Notes under the pieces: generated by a model
The model's input: only the letters and a program-made list of their open reading frames with translations
Told to the model about the DNA's origin: nothing
Databases searched by the model: none
Translations under genes and position numbers: made by a program
Assembly (NCBI RefSeq): GCF_947501665.1
Contig: NZ_CANMWS010000025.1
Span: 1 to 64,000, forward strand
From: an uncultured Shewanella sp.
GTDB lineage: Bacteria; Pseudomonadota; Gammaproteobacteria; Enterobacterales; Shewanellaceae
Reading direction: 5' to 3'
Length of the DNA: 64,000 nt
Shown here: piece by piece, positions 22,801 through 31,846 of the stretch
How positions within the stretch are numbered: the stretch's first letter is position 1
How the letters are laid out: every line of letters starts with the position of its first letter

Positions 22801-25224
22801 TTAGTTTTTAGGAATAGCATTACCCATAAATTCAATATGAATGCTATCGACTAAACTTAAATCAATGTTACTGGGCTCTCTTAATGAAAAAGACCAGGTG
22901 GAGAAGGGAGTGGGTTCGAAATAAGCAAAGCTGAATTGATCAGCAATGCTACCATCTGTAATGAGGTTATATTGATTAGAAGTTGGACTGGTATCAAGGA
23001 GTTCATAACCGAATAAACGATAAAGAGGATTGGCATTAAACGTATATTCATTGTCTTGCCAGCGATCTTGATACTCTCCATTACTCTCAATATCAATAAA
23101 GTAGTCTGTGTTAATAGGTAGTTGACTGCCTTGTAAGACCACTCTTATTGTGCTTAAACGTACTCTATCGAATAAGCTAAATGCGCTATGCTCTTGGCTT
23201 ATATGTACACTCAATGAGCCATCAGCAGCAAAATCAGCTAATTGTTGAGGATCGGTGATCTCAATGCTGTTGATGTAGAAATTTTGTGGTGAAGGCGTAA
23301 ATCGATTAAGCGCTTGAGTATACTCATCATCGAGTGTGGCTAAATCAAGTTTATATTCTAAGTAATCTTTATTTAGAGAAGGGCTGACCTGACTCTCATT
23401 TAACCCCCAATATCGAAATGCGGCTTCATAGTTTGCAAGTGCAACAAACATAGGGCGTTTTAGACTGTTTAAGTTACGATAAAAAAGAGTTTCAAGTTCA
23501 AGTAAAGCGCTTTGTTCATCCTCAATATTTGCCAGCAAGCTTTCAATGCGTGTGAGGTGATTTTTATTGACTTCAGCCGCAATTAATAATTCGACTAGGC
23601 GAGATTGTTCTTGAGCAATATCGATTTGTATCGCATTAATTGATTTACCATAAACGATGAGTTTCTCAAGTTCAGCCAAGTAACCTGCTGCCCCCACAAC
23701 ACCTAGACTACTGGCCCAGCGAAGGTGAGAGCGAACATCAATCAATAAGACTTCCCAAGCATTATTACTTTCATGCAATGAAGGAATATTAAAGGTTAAG
23801 TTTTCAAAACTGTCTGCGACTTTATCATAGAGGAGATCACGTTTTACTGTCGTGGTGAGACTGGCCATGCCATTGACGGCTCCTGTGACTTTTTCAAGTA
23901 CACCTGCCACTAGCTTTATTTTGAGAGCTAGCTCTGTTAATTGTACGGCTGTATCAGGAATATCTGCAGCTAATGAATTGAGTCCTTCGACATTACCGAC
24001 AAATGCGCCCGCCATGGCCGATCCAATAGAACTCACTGCGGTAAAGACTTCTAAGGCAACTTGTAATTCTTGTTTTGTTTTCCAATTCTCAAGGCCAATA
24101 AGGAAGGCTGAGCGGGCGGAGAAAACACTGGACTCTTGGGCAGAAAATTCTTGTTTAATATTGGCAAGTGCATTTTCTAATTCGGTAATATTGAGTACCG
24201 CTTGATCTGCAATAGCCGCTTCAGCACGAATAGCATCTTCCATGTTGTCTAGCATGAGCTCTGCTTCAACTTTTCGCACATTGGCAGTTTTACTTTGATC
24301 AACAAAACGTTCATATTGACTCTGATAATCTTGCATCGTATCTAAATAACTGGCATAGGTGGCTTGGTATAGCTGCCTGTCCAAATAAGGAACATAGTTT
24401 TCACTTTGGCTGGAAAACTCAATGAATTGTTTTAGGTTAGCGGTTTGCAGATAGAGATTTGCAATAAAAGGATTATCTTGTAATACAGTGGGAGATAATC
24501 TGAGGTGGCTTTCTAACCATGAAAGCATGTTCAAACTTAAAGTGGGATCTTGATCATACATTGAGGCAGCCATATCAAAACTTTTTTCAAAGACAGTTTG
24601 ATAGCCTTCAAGGTTGAGTTGAAGGTAGCCACTTAAGTCCCCGCTAATGTGTTGAGTTTGATGTTGACCCGTTAGTTGTGTGATCAGTTGACCTTGACCT
24701 AATGGGCTGGCTTGAAGAGGCGTAAGATCGTAATGGCCGTCAGATTGGATGGCGAGAGTGCTCAAACTTGCCGTTAACTCTTGAGTAAATATACCCACCA
24801 TTTCATTGCTTTGGGGATCGCTGTCTAATGTTATGGTGCCATTGCCTTCTCCATTAATTTGTCGTGCAAAAATGAATAAAGATTGGTTTTTTAATGGGAG
24901 TAGAAAATGATTGGGCACGCTAATTGTATCGGCGACAATAACGATGCTGGTTGGTTTTTTTGAGCCAATCAGTGGATCACTTAAGACATCTGATAAATTT
25001 ATATGTAAATCAGCAACAATCATAGCTGTTGAAGTGATCGAATAGGTGTGTTCTGAAAAATGTTGAGGCAGTGAAGTGGGCTCTGTTAAGCCATGAAAAT
25101 CGGTCCAATTGTTTGCTTGTGACTGTACACTAAACAATAAGCTGGTGGCCAATAAACTTGTCGATAGTCGGCGTGTGGGGAGCTTATATGGGGTCAATAA
25201 GCGAGTCGGTAATAAGGTGCGCAT
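22801..25224 (-). CDS. Large secreted helical protein next to a XaxA-like toxin, unknown function
   Basis: An 807-residue exported protein (Sec signal LSTSLLATSLLFSVQSQA, cleavage near residue 37). Three parts can be seen: a beta-rich N-terminal region (about 40-200), a long helical region (about 205-620) rich in Ala, Glu and Leu with hydrophobic patches AVSSIGSAMAGAFVG and LGVVGAAGYLAEL, and a C-terminal beta-rich domain with RVRLSTIRVVLQGSQLP and FEPTPFSTWSFSLREPSNID. The C-terminal part recalls domains of uncharacterised bacterial and fungal proteins, from memory only. The ATG at 25224 is preferred with AAGGA seven bases upstream. It lies downstream of the XaxA-like gene on the same strand, so it may be its partner or a second toxin. 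No function is proven. Confidence 0.7.
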   Translation of the reverse strand: MRTLLPTRLLTPYKLPTRRLSTSLLATSLLFSVQSQANNWTDFHGLTEPTSLPQHFSEHTYSITSTAMIVADLHINLSDVLSDPLIGSKKPTSIVIVADTISVPNHFLLPLKNQSLFIFARQINGEGNGTITLDSDPQSNEMVGIFTQELTASLSTLAIQSDGHYDLTPLQASPLGQGQLITQLTGQHQTQHISGDLSGYLQLNLEGYQTVFEKSFDMAASMYDQDPTLSLNMLSWLESHLRLSPTVLQDNPFIANLYLQTANLKQFIEFSSQSENYVPYLDRQLYQATYASYLDTMQDYQSQYERFVDQSKTANVRKVEAELMLDNMEDAIRAEAAIADQAVLNITELENALANIKQEFSAQESSVFSARSAFLIGLENWKTKQELQVALEVFTAVSSIGSAMAGAFVGNVEGLNSLAADIPDTAVQLTELALKIKLVAGVLEKVTGAVNGMASLTTTVKRDLLYDKVADSFENLTFNIPSLHESNNAWEVLLIDVRSHLRWASSLGVVGAAGYLAELEKLIVYGKSINAIQIDIAQEQSRLVELLIAAEVNKNHLTRIESLLANIEDEQSALLELETLFYRNLNSLKRPMFVALANYEAAFRYWGLNESQVSPSLNKDYLEYKLDLATLDDEYTQALNRFTPSPQNFYINSIEITDPQQLADFAADGSLSVHISQEHSAFSLFDRVRLSTIRVVLQGSQLPINTDYFIDIESNGEYQDRWQDNEYTFNANPLYRLFGYELLDTSPTSNQYNLITDGSIADQFSFAYFEPTPFSTWSFSLREPSNIDLSLVDSIHIEFMGNAIPKN

Positions 25225-25331
25225 AGACATTCCTTCTGATATGGCTTGAGGTTTTTTTGTAAGTGCATTTAGATTATTGGAATATGAAGATCGTACTAAA
25301 ATGTAAATACGATCATTTGAAGAAATAAGGC

Positions 25332-25437
25332 TAGGGGCGATTGATCTTTTGTGATGATTTACACAGTAATTCTTGAGCGCTTTATATAAGGTAAAGCTTA
25401 TGCTGTGTCGTTATTCTCGGCTTTGTTTCCAGACGTC
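25332..25437 (-). mobile_element. MITE fragment (right half, inverted)
   Basis: The left edge here, AGGGGCGATTGATCTTTTG, matches the terminal repeat of the MITE at 4695. The remainder, read on the minus strand, matches the right half of the copy at 58130: GACGTCTGGAA, then AGCCGAGAATAACGACACA. Only half of the element remains. Confidence 0.65.
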
Positions 25438-25531
25438 ATGCTATTTTCTCAGTTTGATGTTTAGCTCTTGGTTATTCTGACAATAAGAGACATTTCCTAT
25501 ATCCATATAGATCAGGTTAACAAATGTCGTG

Positions 25532-25547
25532 TTCACATCGATGTGAA
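25532..25547. promoter_or_regulatory. 16-bp perfect palindrome, possible operator
   Basis: TTCACATCGATGTGAA is fully symmetric and sits in the 546-base space between the XaxA-like gene and the large secreted protein. It lies 308 bases upstream of the latter's start. The binding protein is unknown. Apart from this and the MITE fragment no gene is visible in 25225-25770. Confidence 0.4.
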
Positions 25548-25770
25548 TATTGACATAAGGCCATACATCAGTAAGCGAAACGCTGTCCTCACTTTCTTAT
25601 TAAAGCCGGAACCATTTAAACGTGATTTACTCTGTGTTGTCGGCCTCTTCTTTATTAAAGAAAAGGTTTAACAGGCGAGGCTACATGCACGACGCCTTGA
25701 TTAAAACACGTTTGTTTGGCGGTAACTTAAATCACTAAAGAGTGGCTGCCCTTAACGATTATTCATCAAG

Positions 25771-26991
25771 TTACAAAGATTCATCTTCAACGATGATATA
25801 AGCATTTTGAGCAAATTCTGTTGCTTTTTCGGATATTTCCTGCCATTCAGTTTGAATTTGGCTGACCGTTAAAGAAGCAGTGATACTTGCCACTAGGGCT
25901 AAGGCATTATCTAAACCATTTTCGCCTTCTGTAGAAGCAATATGCTCTAACATTGCGTCAAAATCGGCATTAATGCCTTGCCAGTGACCTTTAAGTTTAT
26001 TGATATGAGTGATAGCGGCGCGAATTTTATCTTCCATCCCTACAATGCTTGCATATGATTTTTGATAAGAGACGTAAATATTTTCTCTATAAGTTAATTG
26101 TTCTTGAAGTGCCTTTATATCATTTTTCAATTGATTTCTTTCTTTGCGGGCTTTTTCGGCTTTATCGCCATAAATGCCAGCAACAGGAGCTGCAGCAAGA
26201 ATACCGTAAACGGGAACCCAAGCGTAAGTTACCGTTGTTGCTGCGATGGTAACGTATTTATCATATTCAGCATTAAGCTGATTGACCCTAGCTTGAATTT
26301 CTGCGATTTGAACTTTTAGCTCACTTCCATCATCTTGTAAGTAATCAGCATGGGTCGTTCTCAGTGTATCAAGTTGACCACTTTGTAAGGCGATATCAGC
26401 GGCAAAATTGAGTAAATCGGCTTCGGCTTTCGCCGTGTCAGCTTCACGGGTGACAGCATAAGATTTTAGAATATTTAATAATGAAATTGAAACTGCTCTT
26501 TGTGTTTCAGCTGTGGCTAAATCCCCGGATAATGCAGCTGTTTTCATGGTGACTAAGCTATCAATTAAGGGCTGCATAAACATGGCATGAATGTCAGCAT
26601 AATTACTGAGTTCAAGCGCTAAGCTGACAATATTAGGGTATAAGGTTCGGTTCCAATTATCTGCGGTAGTGTTAACGGAGACATATTCATCCAGTAAAGG
26701 CTGAAAAGTGGTGAATGCCACATTACTTGGAATGACAAAAGCGTTAATCATGGAGGCTTCAGTGATGGGAAGGCGCATGGCTTCTTCAACGTAGGCTTGG
26801 ATAGTGTACCATTCTTCTTGTTTAAGTAAGAATGCATCAGATTCAAGATCAATAAATTGACCATTGGTGCCAGCGACAGTGTCATAATCAATGGGGTCGA
26901 TAGTCGTGGCATGGAGTGGAGCCATGACGCTAGCACTAATTAATGAAAGGGCAAAAACAGATTTAATTATTTTTTGAGTTGTTTCTTTCAT
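25771..26991 (-). CDS. Secreted alpha-pore-forming toxin subunit, XaxA/YaxA-like
   Basis: A 406-residue exported protein with a Sec signal (VFALSLISASVMAPLHA, cleavage near residue 28). The mature part resembles subunit A of the alpha-xenorhabdolysin (XaxAB/YaxAB) toxins, which belong to the ClyA-like alpha-pore formers. The N-terminal LLKQEEWYTIQAYVEEAMRL and following P parallel the YaxA segment FTKEDLINLKLYVRKGLSLP. A coiled coil (225-245) leads to a hydrophobic head (about 246-273, YAWVPVYGILAAAPVAG), then GIYGDKAEKARKERNQL, close to the YaxA stretch GIFGAKAENARKEKNAL, and a second coiled coil. YaxA itself has no signal peptide, so Sec export is unusual. No recognisable subunit B lies nearby; the large secreted protein downstream could replace it. 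AAGGAAG precedes the ATG. The match is from memory and should be tested. Confidence 0.72.
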   Translation of the reverse strand: MKETTQKIIKSVFALSLISASVMAPLHATTIDPIDYDTVAGTNGQFIDLESDAFLLKQEEWYTIQAYVEEAMRLPITEASMINAFVIPSNVAFTTFQPLLDEYVSVNTTADNWNRTLYPNIVSLALELSNYADIHAMFMQPLIDSLVTMKTAALSGDLATAETQRAVSISLLNILKSYAVTREADTAKAEADLLNFAADIALQSGQLDTLRTTHADYLQDDGSELKVQIAEIQARVNQLNAEYDKYVTIAATTVTYAWVPVYGILAAAPVAGIYGDKAEKARKERNQLKNDIKALQEQLTYRENIYVSYQKSYASIVGMEDKIRAAITHINKLKGHWQGINADFDAMLEHIASTEGENGLDNALALVASITASLTVSQIQTEWQEISEKATEFAQNAYIIVEDESL

Positions 26992-27150
26992 TGTTATACT
27001 TCCTTATTGAGTTTTTATTTAGGGCAATATTAAGCGTTAGTTTTTAAATGTATTTTTTATTGTTATAATAAAGATAATTATAATAAAATAAAGTACTTCA
27101 TTGGAATATGATACATTCTTAATTAGAATATATGTATCTCTCAATATTGT

Positions 27151-28086
27151 TTAGTTAAAAACAATAGATGGTTTTTTTAAACTGTTTTTATTGATAATAG
27201 GGTTGTTAAAAAAAATATCGTTGTAGTGTTTAATAAAACATTTTACCTTTAATGGGACAAAATGGTTTTGTGGATATACAGCGTGTATTGGAAATGCCAC
27301 TGGTGAATATTCTGGCAGCAGAGGGATAAGCTTTCCGGCTTGTATATCTTCATCAATTAGCCATTGAGGGAGTACGGCTATCCCTAGGCCGGCAACTACA
27401 GATTGTTTGAGCACATCACCAGAGCTGGATTTTATTGAACCATGAATTGTAATACTGGCTTTATTTTTTTTATATATAAAATTCCAATGGTTAAACTCCC
27501 CTCTTTGAGTAAAGCAGAGACAATTATGCATCTTGAGATCATCTAACGTTTGTGGTGTTCCATGTGATTCTAGGTATTGGGGACTAGCGACTAACACTCG
27601 TTCACAAGAACCAATTTTTCTTGCTATTAGGTTAGAGTCGGCTAAATGACCGATTCTAATGGCCACATCAATACCTTCATTAACTAAATCAACTCGACGG
27701 CCTAAAAGATCAATATCAAGATTTATCATTGGATATTTTTTTTTAAATTCGATTAAATGAGGAGTAATAAATACTCTACCAAAGGTATCTGGTAAACTCA
27801 TTCGTAAATTACCTGTTGGCATTAATGTATTTTCTTTTATTTCGTTTTCTGCTATTTCAAGCTCATTAAGAATACGTATACATTGTTTATAATAATTAGA
27901 TGCGACATCAGCAAGTAATATTTTTCTAGAGTTTCTAATGATAAGTTTTGTCTCTAAGCTTTCTTCTAAGGCTGCGATTCTTTTACTAATAGAAGATTGT
28001 GTCATATTCATTTCAGAAGCGACGGCAGTAAAGCTGCCTAATTGAATGATACGGACGAACACTTTCATTGATAAAAAACGATCCAT
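27151..28086 (-). CDS. LysR-family regulator of the toxin-like island
   Basis: A 311-residue LysR-type regulator of the CrgA-like branch. The HTH is MKVFVRIIQLGSFTAVASEM with MTQSSISKRIAALEE, and the effector domain includes VDLVNEGIDVAIRIGHLADS and VVAGLGIAVLPQWLI. It is more AT-rich than the housekeeping genes and sits directly upstream of the XaxA-like gene on the same strand, 159 bases away. Co-inheritance and control of that gene are likely but inferred. The C-terminal tail is rich in Asn and Lys. Confidence 0.85.
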   Translation of the reverse strand: MDRFLSMKVFVRIIQLGSFTAVASEMNMTQSSISKRIAALEESLETKLIIRNSRKILLADVASNYYKQCIRILNELEIAENEIKENTLMPTGNLRMSLPDTFGRVFITPHLIEFKKKYPMINLDIDLLGRRVDLVNEGIDVAIRIGHLADSNLIARKIGSCERVLVASPQYLESHGTPQTLDDLKMHNCLCFTQRGEFNHWNFIYKKNKASITIHGSIKSSSGDVLKQSVVAGLGIAVLPQWLIDEDIQAGKLIPLLPEYSPVAFPIHAVYPQNHFVPLKVKCFIKHYNDIFFNNPIINKNSLKKPSIVFN

Positions 28087-28271
28087 TTATTCACTCCATT
28101 ATGTTCCTACATATTTTTATACCTGTGATCAGTTTTAATGGCTAATAAAAAATAAAATGAAGTGTGTGAATGTTTAACGTTTTATTAACGTTTTTTGAGA
28201 GCAAATAAAGAATAAACTGAGAATAAAAAAAAACTTGTGATATTAACGTGTGTGTAACAAGAGGGTGTAAT

Positions 28272-28367
28272 ATGTATCAGTTTGATATCATTGGTATTAT
28301 TTTGCAATCAATTATGTTTAATAAATGTTTTGCATGTGTTTGCATTATGTTTTGTTTTGGGGTCTGA
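28272..28367 (+). CDS. Possible 31-residue hydrophobic peptide
   Basis: An ATG with GAGGGTG five bases upstream opens a frame of 31 codons (MYQFDIIGIILQSIMFNKCF, then ACVCIMFCFGV) with four cysteines and a hydrophobic character. It lies in a 433-base AT-rich space between the LysR gene and the cupin-like gene that otherwise shows no gene. Coding is uncertain: the frame is short and base composition is biased. Confidence 0.2.
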   Translation: MYQFDIIGIILQSIMFNKCFACVCIMFCFGV

Positions 28368-28461
28368 CCTGTTTGTTTTTATGGTTTTAAATTGATTATT
28401 ATTTTAACTTATTCAATCAATAATGCTCAGTATGAGAATTATTTGATAAAAATGGTTGTTT

Positions 28462-28483
28462 GGCCAGCGAAAGTGCGCTGGCC
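28462..28483. terminator. GC-rich hairpin downstream of the cupin-like gene
   Basis: GGCCAGCG (28462-28469) and its complement (28476-28483) flank a six-base loop in an otherwise AT-rich stretch. It lies 36 bases after the stop of the minus-strand gene. No immediate T tract follows, so it may act as an mRNA 3' end stabiliser. Confidence 0.5.
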
Positions 28484-28519
28484 TTAATGCGAATAAGGGA
28501 GGAGTAAAGGCGGGTGGAG

Positions 28520-29335
28520 CTATTTTATAAAGTTAACTTTTGCAAGCTCACCATTATTTTGTCGAATAATGACAGTTGAAAAGGCTTTGGTGACAGAATA
28601 AATGACCATATAACGACCGGTTAAAAAAGAGTCAGCATGGATAGTCCATGGTGCCATGTTGATGCCGTAACCATAAGGAATCGTAAAAGCAGAAACTTCG
28701 CTTTCGCCTTTATGATTTTTCTTACCGATAATGAGGTAACCGCCTGCACTGGGATCCAGTGGCATATGAAAATGGGGCCTATCATGGACTTCTAAGTAGG
28801 CTCCACCACCCATGATGGGATCAAATAGATATTCTTTTGCATAATCTTCACCGATAGCGGTAATGGTTAAAGGAATATTAGCGTCAGTATCAAAGCTGAG
28901 AGTATCACCTAATGGCACAAGGTGGCAGCCATAATAAGCAAGGTGTGCAAACGTGGCTTCGGCTACGGGGATATTTAAACTCTTGGTGCCTTTTGGTAGT
29001 AAATATCGACCATTCCCGCCAAGAATATTAGCATCATCAATAGTCAAATCAATATGGCTTATCCATTCTCCTTCTAGTGTGAGGTGGGGAGGGCAAATGG
29101 GTGAGACTAATGGAGCCACAGCCTTATCTTTAGCGGGTGTAAAACCATTTAGCGTTAAAGTATACGTTTGTTTTGGCGCAGCATAACCAATAAAATTTTC
29201 GGTACGCATATAAGCGTTATCGGTATTTCCTTCACGATTAACTAATAAAGCAGGAATGTCATTAATGAGATCGGCCGGTAGAGTGCGTAAGCTCTGTAAG
29301 CAGTCTGATTGCAGGAGGGTCGTATCGATACACAT
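28520..29335 (-). CDS. Cupin-like protein in an operon with a NhaC-type transporter
   Basis: A 271-residue soluble protein that I do not recognise by name. A conserved-looking core contains EVHDRPHFHMPLDPSAGGYL, then IPYGYGINMAPWTIHADSFL, spacing that suggests a double-stranded beta-helix with histidine metal ligands (cupin or ureidoglycolate lyase-like). AAGGA lies eight bases before the ATG. The transporter gene ends 79 bases upstream on the same strand, so this enzyme probably acts on the imported compound or its product. The substrate cannot be told from sequence. Confidence 0.55.
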   Translation of the reverse strand: MCIDTTLLQSDCLQSLRTLPADLINDIPALLVNREGNTDNAYMRTENFIGYAAPKQTYTLTLNGFTPAKDKAVAPLVSPICPPHLTLEGEWISHIDLTIDDANILGGNGRYLLPKGTKSLNIPVAEATFAHLAYYGCHLVPLGDTLSFDTDANIPLTITAIGEDYAKEYLFDPIMGGGAYLEVHDRPHFHMPLDPSAGGYLIIGKKNHKGESEVSAFTIPYGYGINMAPWTIHADSFLTGRYMVIYSVTKAFSTVIIRQNNGELAKVNFIK

Positions 29336-29414
29336 GGTTTGTTCCTTAAGCTTGATATTGGGTCATAGATAGAGGGATGGGAGTGATATGAAACTACAGA
29401 TCATCTGATATGGA

Positions 29415-30812
29415 TCAAGTAGTTGGTTTATATGTTAAACTTGATGTTTTTTTGAACATGGCAATGCCCAAATACGCAAAGGCAATAGACAATAATGGAT
29501 TTAGCCAATTAAGTATGGCCCAAGGGGCATAATCAAACACGTTCACTCCCAAACTGGATGAAAAGAAAGCACCTGCAGTGGTCCAAGGGATTAAGGCCGT
29601 CGTTAATGTTGCTCCTTCTTCCAGTGAGCGGGACATGACTGACCTATCAAGTGACTGATCGTCAAAGGCTTCGCCAAATAAACTTCCCCCGAGAATGATA
29701 GACATATAGGCTTCTCCCATGGCAACATTGCCAATAAAACAGGCCAATATTGTGGTAGCCACTAAGGTGCCAGTACGCTTTACTTTTACAAGAATGCCTT
29801 TAATTAAAACATGTAAGAAACCAAAGTGATTTAAAATGCCTCCCAAAGCGAGCGCCATTAACGCTAAAGACAGTGTCCACATCATTGAGGCCATTCCGCC
29901 GCGATTAAACAAAATATCTAAATCATTAAGGCCAGTACTGAAGTCGCCGCCTTTATATAAAGAGGCCAGTACAGCGCTCAAATCCGCATTTTGAAGCCAA
30001 ATGGCTAATATGACGGCAACAGTGGATGCGCTTAACATTGCCACTTCAGCGCTGTACTTTTTGAGACTCATAATAATCATCACGGCTAACGGGAGTAAGC
30101 TGAGCAGGCTAACGGAGTATGTGTGAGTAATGGCGCTTAAAATAATACTTAAGTCAATTTGAGTATGGCTATTTTGGCTATAAAAGATGCCTATGAAGCT
30201 AAAAATGATGAGGGTGATTAAAAATGCAGGACCTGTCGTGTAGGTCATGCTTTTTATATGGCGATACAGATCAGTACCTGATGACATTGCTGCAAGGTTA
30301 GTGGTATCTGAAACCGGTGACATTTTATCGCCAAAGCTGGCACCTGATACGACCATGCCTGCAATAATTGGTATCGGCAGTCCCATTGTTTGGCCTAGGC
30401 TAACCAATACGACACCAGCAGTGCCTACAGTGCCCCAACTTGTGCCTGTTGCAATTGACATTAGGCTGCACAGGAGTAAACCTGCGGGTAAGAAAATACT
30501 CGGTGAAATAAAGGTTAAACCGTAATAAATCAAGCTGGCGAGCGTACCACTTTGAATGAGCGCCGCGATCAAGACGCCAATTAATAAGAAAATATAAATA
30601 GCGGGTAAAGCCGTTTGGATCCCTTTATTCATTGCCTTACGAATGGAAGTAAATCTATCTTGACTCAAAGGAAGTGCACTGAACCCTGCAATAATCAGAC
30701 TGATGAGCATGAGACTATGTAAGCTAGTGTGTAAATAGAAATGGCCAAAACCAATCACACAGATAATGGCTGAAAAGGTCACTAAGGACTGTAAGAAACT
30801 GGGTGTTTTCAA
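29415..30812 (-). CDS. NhaC-family Na+/H+ antiporter or Na+-coupled organic acid transporter
   Basis: An inner-membrane transporter of 465 residues with about eleven hydrophobic segments. Family motifs include SLMSIATGTSWGTVGTAGVV, SGASFGDKMSPVSDTTNLAA and VAMGEAYMSIILGGSLF. Although many members are named Na+/H+ antiporters, some exchange malate/lactate or amino acids, and the neighbouring cupin-like gene and divergent LysR regulator suggest a metabolite substrate. The start is a TTG at 30812 with GGAG eight bases upstream; no ATG is available until residue 35. Confidence 0.85.
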   Translation of the reverse strand: MKTPSFLQSLVTFSAIICVIGFGHFYLHTSLHSLMLISLIIAGFSALPLSQDRFTSIRKAMNKGIQTALPAIYIFLLIGVLIAALIQSGTLASLIYYGLTFISPSIFLPAGLLLCSLMSIATGTSWGTVGTAGVVLVSLGQTMGLPIPIIAGMVVSGASFGDKMSPVSDTTNLAAMSSGTDLYRHIKSMTYTTGPAFLITLIIFSFIGIFYSQNSHTQIDLSIILSAITHTYSVSLLSLLPLAVMIIMSLKKYSAEVAMLSASTVAVILAIWLQNADLSAVLASLYKGGDFSTGLNDLDILFNRGGMASMMWTLSLALMALALGGILNHFGFLHVLIKGILVKVKRTGTLVATTILACFIGNVAMGEAYMSIILGGSLFGEAFDDQSLDRSVMSRSLEEGATLTTALIPWTTAGAFFSSSLGVNVFDYAPWAILNWLNPLLSIAFAYLGIAMFKKTSSLTYKPTT

Positions 30813-30919
30813 AATGCCACTCCTAAATTTAGGGTTATATCGTTATTTCAAGCTAGCAAAACTTAATTGAATCTTCTATCCTAGTTTACTTAACAACGCA
30901 TTAGTAAAAACTTATAGCT

Positions 30920-31846
30920 ATGTTTATTCTACCTTCATTACAGGCTTTAAAAATATTTGAATGTGCCAGCCGGCATGATAGTTTTACTCAGGCTGCAGAT
31001 GAGCTAGGGATCAGTCAGAGTGCGGTAAGTCAGCATATAAATAATCTTGAAATACGAGTGGGTTTTAAAGTCTTTAATCGTGAAAGTAAGTGTATTATTT
31101 TGACGCCATCTGGGCGTGCTTTATTAACCTCTGTGACGGTTAATTTACATCATATACAGCAAACTATTGAGATTGAAAGGCGTAAAAAACATAGTAATGA
31201 GTTAGTTATATCGACCCCTCCCGGTTTTGCTATTCGCTGGTTATTTCCACGTCTATTGGCATTTAATCAAGCATTCGAACATATTAAAGTGACAGTGAAT
31301 ACAGTATCTGATCCCCTAAATTTTAATCTATATCATGCTAATGTGGGCCTTTTTTATGGCGAAAAAGACATCGAATATGTTAAAAGTGAGGCTTTATTTG
31401 AAGAGCATTTATTTCCTGTTTGTTCCCCTGATTTTATGCATCAGCATAATTTACAGCCACCTTTGAATTTAAAAGCATTAAAAAAACTTATGACGCTACC
31501 CTTATTAGGAGAGGAAAGTACGCAGCATAATCGGGACACTTGGCGTGATTGGGCTCAATCACAGAATCTCTCTTTTTCAAATAAACAACCTCTTCGTCAG
31601 TCTCTATCCAATATTACCTTGCAGCTTGCAGAGCTGGGTCACGGGGTGGCGATGGGGCGTACCTCTTTAGTGATGGATGCTTTGAGTCGTGGCCAACTCG
31701 TGGCACTGACGAGAGCGGAAATAGACAATCCTTGTCATTATCATGTAGTCCATAATCCCATGATGCCAATAAGTGACAGTTTGGCCACTTTTATCACTTG
31801 GCTGCAAGAAGAAGTGAAAGCAATAAGTGTCGCAGCCCCTAATTAA
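30920..31846 (+). CDS. LysR-family regulator, GcvA-like
   Basis: A 308-residue LysR-type regulator of the GcvA/TrpI/AmpR branch: LPSLQALKIFECASRHDSFT and AADELGISQSAVSQHINNLE form the HTH, and the effector domain contains STPPGFAIRWLFPRLLAF. It is divergent from the NhaC-type transporter with 107 bases between the starts, the classic layout of a LysR regulator and its target. It overlaps the 3' end of the convergent pit gene by eight bases. Confidence 0.88.
   Translation: MFILPSLQALKIFECASRHDSFTQAADELGISQSAVSQHINNLEIRVGFKVFNRESKCIILTPSGRALLTSVTVNLHHIQQTIEIERRKKHSNELVISTPPGFAIRWLFPRLLAFNQAFEHIKVTVNTVSDPLNFNLYHANVGLFYGEKDIEYVKSEALFEEHLFPVCSPDFMHQHNLQPPLNLKALKKLMTLPLLGEESTQHNRDTWRDWAQSQNLSFSNKQPLRQSLSNITLQLAELGHGVAMGRTSLVMDALSRGQLVALTRAEIDNPCHYHVVHNPMMPISDSLATFITWLQEEVKAISVAAPN

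Noticed and set aside
25468..25671. Plus-strand 67-codon frame between the two secreted-protein genes
   Set aside because: No ribosome site, no similarity I recognise, and it crosses a perfect palindrome; most likely chance.
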